This document shows, piece after piece, positions 61,448 through 64,000 of a DNA stretch of 64,000 nucleotides. Both the position numbers and the translations under genes were made by a program. The number at the start of each line of letters is the position of its first letter. The first letter of the stretch is position 1. Below the pieces are notes generated by a model, which was not told where the DNA came from, made no database searches, and saw nothing but the letters and a program-made list of their open reading frames with translations. This DNA comes from JAMHWF01 sp048500255 (GTDB lineage Bacteria; Pseudomonadota; Gammaproteobacteria; Burkholderiales; Burkholderiaceae_C), in assembly GCA_048500255.1 (NCBI GenBank), contig JASNYH010000007.1:62001-126000 (forward strand), in the 5' to 3' direction.

Positions 61448-62251
61448 TCAGTTGCGCAGCAGCGCCATCACCTGCTGCGGAAGCTGGTTGGCCTGCGCCA
61501 CCATCGCGCTGCCGGCCTGCTGCAGGATCTGCGCCCGCGACAGGTTGGCCGTCTCGGCGGCGAAGTCGGCGTCCATGATGCGGCCGCGCGCGGCCGACTG
61601 GTTCTCCGACGAGATCTGCAGATTGGAGATCGCGAACGAGAAGCGGCTCATCGCGGCACCGTAGGTCGCGCGGTTGGTGGTGATCACGTCGAGCTTGCCG
61701 TCGATCGCGGCCAGCGCCGTCGATGCATTGGCCGCCGTCAGCACGTCGCCGGTGACCGTCGTCACCGCCACCGTCGTCACCGTCAGCGTGTCGCCATTGT
61801 TCGCGCCGACCTGGAAGGTCTGCCCTCCGGCATCGGTGCTCAGGATCAGGCGGCCGTTGAACTTGGTCTGCGTCGCGATGCGCGTGACCTCGGCAGACAG
61901 CTGCTGGTATTCGGCATCGAGGTTGATGCGGTCGCCGGTGCCGTTGGAGCCGTTCTGCGCCTGCACCGCCAGCTCGCGCATGCGCTGCAGCGCATCGGTG
62001 ATCGTCGCCAGGCCGCCCTCGGCCGTCTGCGCCAGCGAGATGCCGTCGTTGGCGTTGCGGATCGCGACGTTGGCGCCGCGGATCTGCGCATTCATGCGGT
62101 CGGCGATGGCCAGGCCGGCCGCGTCGTCCTTGGCCGAGTTGACGCGCAGGCCCGACGACAGGCGTTGCATCGACGTCGCCAGCGACGAGGCCGACGTGCT
62201 CAGGTTGCGCTGGGCATTCAGCGAAACCACATTGGTGTTGATGGTGGTCAT
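61448..62251 (-). CDS. fliC: Flagellin (copy 1)
   Basis: A 267-residue short flagellin made almost only of the D0/D1 core. N-terminal INTNVVSLNAQRNLSTSASS, MQRLSSGLRVNSAKDDAAGL, and C-terminal DADFAAETANLSRAQILQQA, AMVAQANQLPQQVMALLRN. The surface domain is reduced to about 60 variable Val/Thr-rich residues. It is very similar to copy 2 at 62496-63299, with differences concentrated in the middle. An AGGAA ribosome site lies 8 bases before the ATG, immediately after a predicted three-way-junction leader. No FliA consensus promoter is apparent upstream. Confidence 0.96.
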   Translation of the reverse strand: MTTINTNVVSLNAQRNLSTSASSLATSMQRLSSGLRVNSAKDDAAGLAIADRMNAQIRGANVAIRNANDGISLAQTAEGGLATITDALQRMRELAVQAQNGSNGTGDRINLDAEYQQLSAEVTRIATQTKFNGRLILSTDAGGQTFQVGANNGDTLTVTTVAVTTVTGDVLTAANASTALAAIDGKLDVITTNRATYGAAMSRFSFAISNLQISSENQSAARGRIMDADFAAETANLSRAQILQQAGSAMVAQANQLPQQVMALLRN

Positions 62252-62264
62252 GAATCGGCTTCCT

Positions 62265-62342
62265 CGAAGAATCGGTACGCCCGGCGCGCACGCCGGACAC
62301 TTTCAGGCCGGATCCAGTGAGGCCTGTGACACCGATTCTTCG
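62265..62342 (-). promoter_or_regulatory. Structured 5' leader of flagellin copy 1
   Basis: CGAAGAATCGGT (62265-62276) and its exact complement (62331-62342) form a 12-bp outer stem. Inside are CCGGCG-CGCA-CGCCGG (62281-62296) and a 6-bp CAGGCC/GGCCTG hairpin, giving a possible three-way junction. The ribosome site follows directly after the outer stem. Confidence 0.55.
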
Positions 62343-62416
62343 GTCGCCGCGCCGCCGGCGGTGCGGCGATAAGCGGGCAATCGGCAGCGCAGTTCGTCGC
62401 CCGCGCCCAGAAGAAG

Positions 62417-62444
62417 GAACGGCCGCCCTCGCGGGCGGCCGTTC
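62417..62444 (-). terminator. Intrinsic terminator of flagellin copy 2
   Basis: GAACGGCCGCCC and GGGCGGCCGTTC form a perfect 12-bp stem with a TCGC loop, followed on the transcribed strand by CTTCTTCT. This is the strongest terminator in the window, 52 bases past the copy 2 stop. Confidence 0.8.
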
Positions 62445-62495
62445 ACGGTCGGCGCGGCGCGCGCGCCCGACGCGCGCCGCCGCGGACCGACGGTG

Positions 62496-63299
62496 TCAGC
62501 GCAGCAGCGCCATCACCTGGTTGGGCAGCTGGTTGGCCTGCGCCACCATCGCGCTGCCCGCCTGCTGCAGGATCTGCGCCCGCGACAGGTTGGCCGTTTC
62601 CGACGCGAAGTCGGCGTCCATGATGCGACCGCGCGCAGCGGCCTGGTTCTCGCCGGAGATCTGCAGGCTCGAGATCGCGAACGAGAAGCGGCTCATCGCA
62701 GCGCCGTAGGCGGCGCGGTTCGTCGTGACCACGTCGAGCTTGGCGTCGATCGCCGCCAGCGCCGTCGAGGCGTTCGCCGCCGTCGTCAGGTCGCCCGCGA
62801 CCGTCGTCACCGCCGTCGTCGTGACGAGCAGCGTGTCGCCGTTGTTGGCGCCGACCTGGAAGGTCTGCGCGCCGGCGGCGCCGTTGAGGATGTCGCGGCC
62901 GTTGAACTTGGTCTGCGTCGCGATGCGCGTGATTTCTGCCGACAGCTGCTGGTACTCGGCGTCGAGGTTGGCGCGGTCGCCCGTGCCGTTCGAGCCGTTC
63001 TGCGCCTGCACCGCCAGCTCGCGCATGCGCTGCAGCGCGTCCGTCACGGTGGCCAGCGCGCCTTCGGCGGTCTGCGCCAGCGAGATGCCGTCGTTGGCGT
63101 TGCGGATCGCGACGTTGATGCCGCGCACTTGCGCGTTCATGCGGTCGGCGATCGCCAGGCCGGCCGCGTCGTCCTTGGCCGAGTTGACGCGCAGACCCGA
63201 AGACAGGCGCTGCATCGACGTCGCCAGCGACGACGCCGAGGTGGTGAGGTTGCGCTGGGCATTGAGCGACACCACGTTGGTATTGATCGACATGCTCAT
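62496..63299 (-). CDS. fliC: Flagellin (copy 2)
   Basis: A 267-residue short flagellin paralogous to copy 1: SINTNVVSLNAQRNLTTSAS, GLRVNSAKDDAAGLAIADR, NGSNGTGDRANLDAEYQQLS and C-terminal AMVAQANQLPNQVMALLR. It has its own FliA promoter (63462-63488), a leader of about 155 bases, an AGGAG ribosome site 8 bases before ATG 63299, and a strong terminator. It is therefore probably the major filament subunit. Another in-frame ATG lies two codons downstream. Confidence 0.96.
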   Translation of the reverse strand: MSMSINTNVVSLNAQRNLTTSASSLATSMQRLSSGLRVNSAKDDAAGLAIADRMNAQVRGINVAIRNANDGISLAQTAEGALATVTDALQRMRELAVQAQNGSNGTGDRANLDAEYQQLSAEITRIATQTKFNGRDILNGAAGAQTFQVGANNGDTLLVTTTAVTTVAGDLTTAANASTALAAIDAKLDVVTTNRAAYGAAMSRFSFAISSLQISGENQAAARGRIMDADFASETANLSRAQILQQAGSAMVAQANQLPNQVMALLR

Positions 63300-63461
63300 G
63301 ATTGAAGCTCCTAGGTTAAAAACACTCCCGGCCTAGCTGCCGGCGTTCAACACGCCCGCGCCAGTCGTCCGTTGTGTCCCGCAGCGCTTTCGTTCAGAGC
63401 TGCCTACCCAGCGGCCGGCTAACCGGACCACGTCCCCGAATCTTCAGGAGCGTTGGCTGGC

Positions 63462-63488
63462 TTATCGGACCCGCCGTCGCGGACTTGA
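63462..63488 (-). promoter_or_regulatory. Sigma-28 (FliA) promoter of flagellin copy 2
   Basis: On the minus strand TCAAGTCC, 11 bases, then TCCGATAA. Predicted start near 63455, giving a leader of about 155 bases. Confidence 0.82.
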
Positions 63489-63613
63489 GGCCTTGCTCGC
63501 ATCGCCCTCGCCGGCGGCCCGAAAAGTCAAGCCCGGTGATCGACCGAACAGCGCGCAGCTTGAGGGTCACTTCGTGCGATCCGCACGCGGCGATGCGCGC
63601 GACGCTATGCGCG

Positions 63614-63641
63614 TCAAGTGGCGCGTGTGCCTCGCCGATAT
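63614..63641 (+). promoter_or_regulatory. Sigma-28-like promoter of right-edge HD-GYP-type gene
   Basis: TCAAGTGG, 12 bases, then GCCGATAT on the plus strand. Both boxes fit FliA; the spacer is one base longer than usual. It would start transcription near 63648, about 37 bases before the GTG start. Confidence 0.5.
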
Positions 63642-63684
63642 CGATCGACCCGCGCGCCGGCGTGTTCCTCTTGTTGTGCAGACC

Positions 63685-64000
63685 GTGAATCTCGTCCCTT
63701 TCTCGCCTGAGCATCTGCGCGTCGACGGCTCGCTGCCGTTCGATGTCGTCGATGCCACCGGAGCGCTGCTGATGCCCAAGGGTTCCGTCATCGCGAGCGA
63801 GGATCAGCTGCGCCACCTGCAATCGCATCGCCTGTTCGTCGACCACGAGCAGACCGAGCAATGGCGCCGCGGCCTGGCCGGCGAGATCGACCGGCTGGTG
63901 CGCAGCAATGTGTCTCTCAAGTCGATCGCGCAGGCGCGCCCCGAGGCGCCGGCCGCGCCGTCGCGGCGCACGGCGCCGCCCGCCGCGGCGCTGCAGCCGC
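63685..64000 (+). CDS. Probable HD-GYP-family protein, N-terminal part, cut by window edge
   Basis: An open frame of 105 codons running off the right edge. It starts with GTG at 63685 (V-N-L-V-P-F-S-P-E-H-L). SLPFDVVDATGALLMPKGSV and LRHLQSHRLFVD, then a Pro/Ala-rich linker, resemble the N-terminal accessory region that precedes HD-GYP phosphodiesterase domains in Burkholderiales. The catalytic domain would lie beyond the window, so the assignment is provisional. A FliA-like promoter lies just upstream. Confidence 0.65.
   Translation, partial: MNLVPFSPEHLRVDGSLPFDVVDATGALLMPKGSVIASEDQLRHLQSHRLFVDHEQTEQWRRGLAGEIDRLVRSNVSLKSIAQARPEAPAAPSRRTAPPAAALQP

Larger units (their letters stand above)
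63300..63684. other. Intergenic region between flagellin copy 2 and right-edge gene
   Basis: A 385-bp noncoding stretch. From left to right it holds the flagellin leader with a small CCGGC/GCCGG hairpin near 63329-63345, the minus-strand FliA promoter at 63462-63488 and a plus-strand FliA-like promoter at 63614-63641. Open frames here do not resemble proteins. Confidence 0.7.

Noticed and set aside
62343..62416. Search for a FliA promoter of flagellin copy 1
   Set aside because: GCCGATTG occurs on the minus strand but no TAAA- or TCAAG-type -35 lies 11-12 bases upstream, so I do not call a promoter.

Overview
The window reads as a contiguous piece of a high-GC betaproteobacterial chromosome, most likely Burkholderiales in the Rubrivivax/Leptothrix/Comamonadaceae neighbourhood. 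The grounds are the ccoI-ccoS-ccoNOQP-ccoG layout under FNR-type boxes beside hemN and fnr, the flgA-flgM-flgN / flgBCDEFGHIJKL divergon, short (267 aa) flagellins, a homogentisate operon carrying a DUF2783 protein, and codon use dominated by G/C third positions. I see no prophage, insertion sequence, CRISPR array or rRNA. One tRNA-Ser(UGA) lies at 25556-25643.

Region 1 (1-4.1 kb): the end of an EAL protein, then a hybrid histidine kinase (HisKA-HATPase-REC-HPt) translationally coupled to a single-domain response regulator and preceded by a clear FliA (sigma-28) promoter. Region 2 (3.4-15.1 kb): microaerobic respiration. It holds a SafE-like membrane protein, hemN, fnr, and the cbb3 oxidase assembly and structural genes (ccoI, ccoS, ccoN, ccoO, ccoQ, ccoP, ccoG, a CcoH-like protein), plus a formate/nitrite channel. 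FNR-type palindromes sit before hemN/fnr, before ccoN, and between ccoI and the channel gene. Region 3 (15.2-16.8 kb): a frameshifted HD-GYP gene and a small hydrophilic protein. Region 4 (16.8-23.3 kb): an IclR-controlled homogentisate operon with an atypical metallo-beta-lactamase-fold protein, an FAD hydroxylase, a DUF2783 protein, hmgA and fahA. Region 5 (23.3-27 kb): a CNNM/CorC-type protein, apaH, tRNA-Ser and an FAD-linked 2-hydroxyacid dehydrogenase.

Region 6 (27-38.4 kb): signalling. It holds an HPt protein, a REC-PAS-GGDEF-EAL protein, a GGDEF cyclase, a membrane histidine kinase, an HWE/HisKA_2-type kinase with an ANTAR response regulator, and an HDOD protein. Region 7 (38.4-50.9 kb): flagellar rod, hook and ring genes flgB to flgL on the minus strand, interrupted between flgF and flgG by an opposite-strand orphan VapC-type PIN toxin; flgA, flgM and flgN run the other way. 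Region 8 (50.9-58.2 kb): a type IV pilus minor pilin set (pilE, fimT, pilV, pilW, pilX, pilY1) with visibly lower GC than its surroundings. Region 9 (58.2-64 kb): ycgR (PilZ), fliT, fliS, fliD, two tandem flagellins, and the start of an HD-GYP-type gene cut by the right edge.

The unifying theme is motility coupled to cyclic di-GMP. FliA-type promoters are visible before flgM, fliD, the second flagellin and the left-end kinase. Near-consensus versions with a 12-bp spacer precede the HPt/GGDEF-EAL/GGDEF operon and the right-edge HD-GYP gene. At least seven proteins that make, break or read c-di-GMP, or resemble such proteins, lie within 64 kb.
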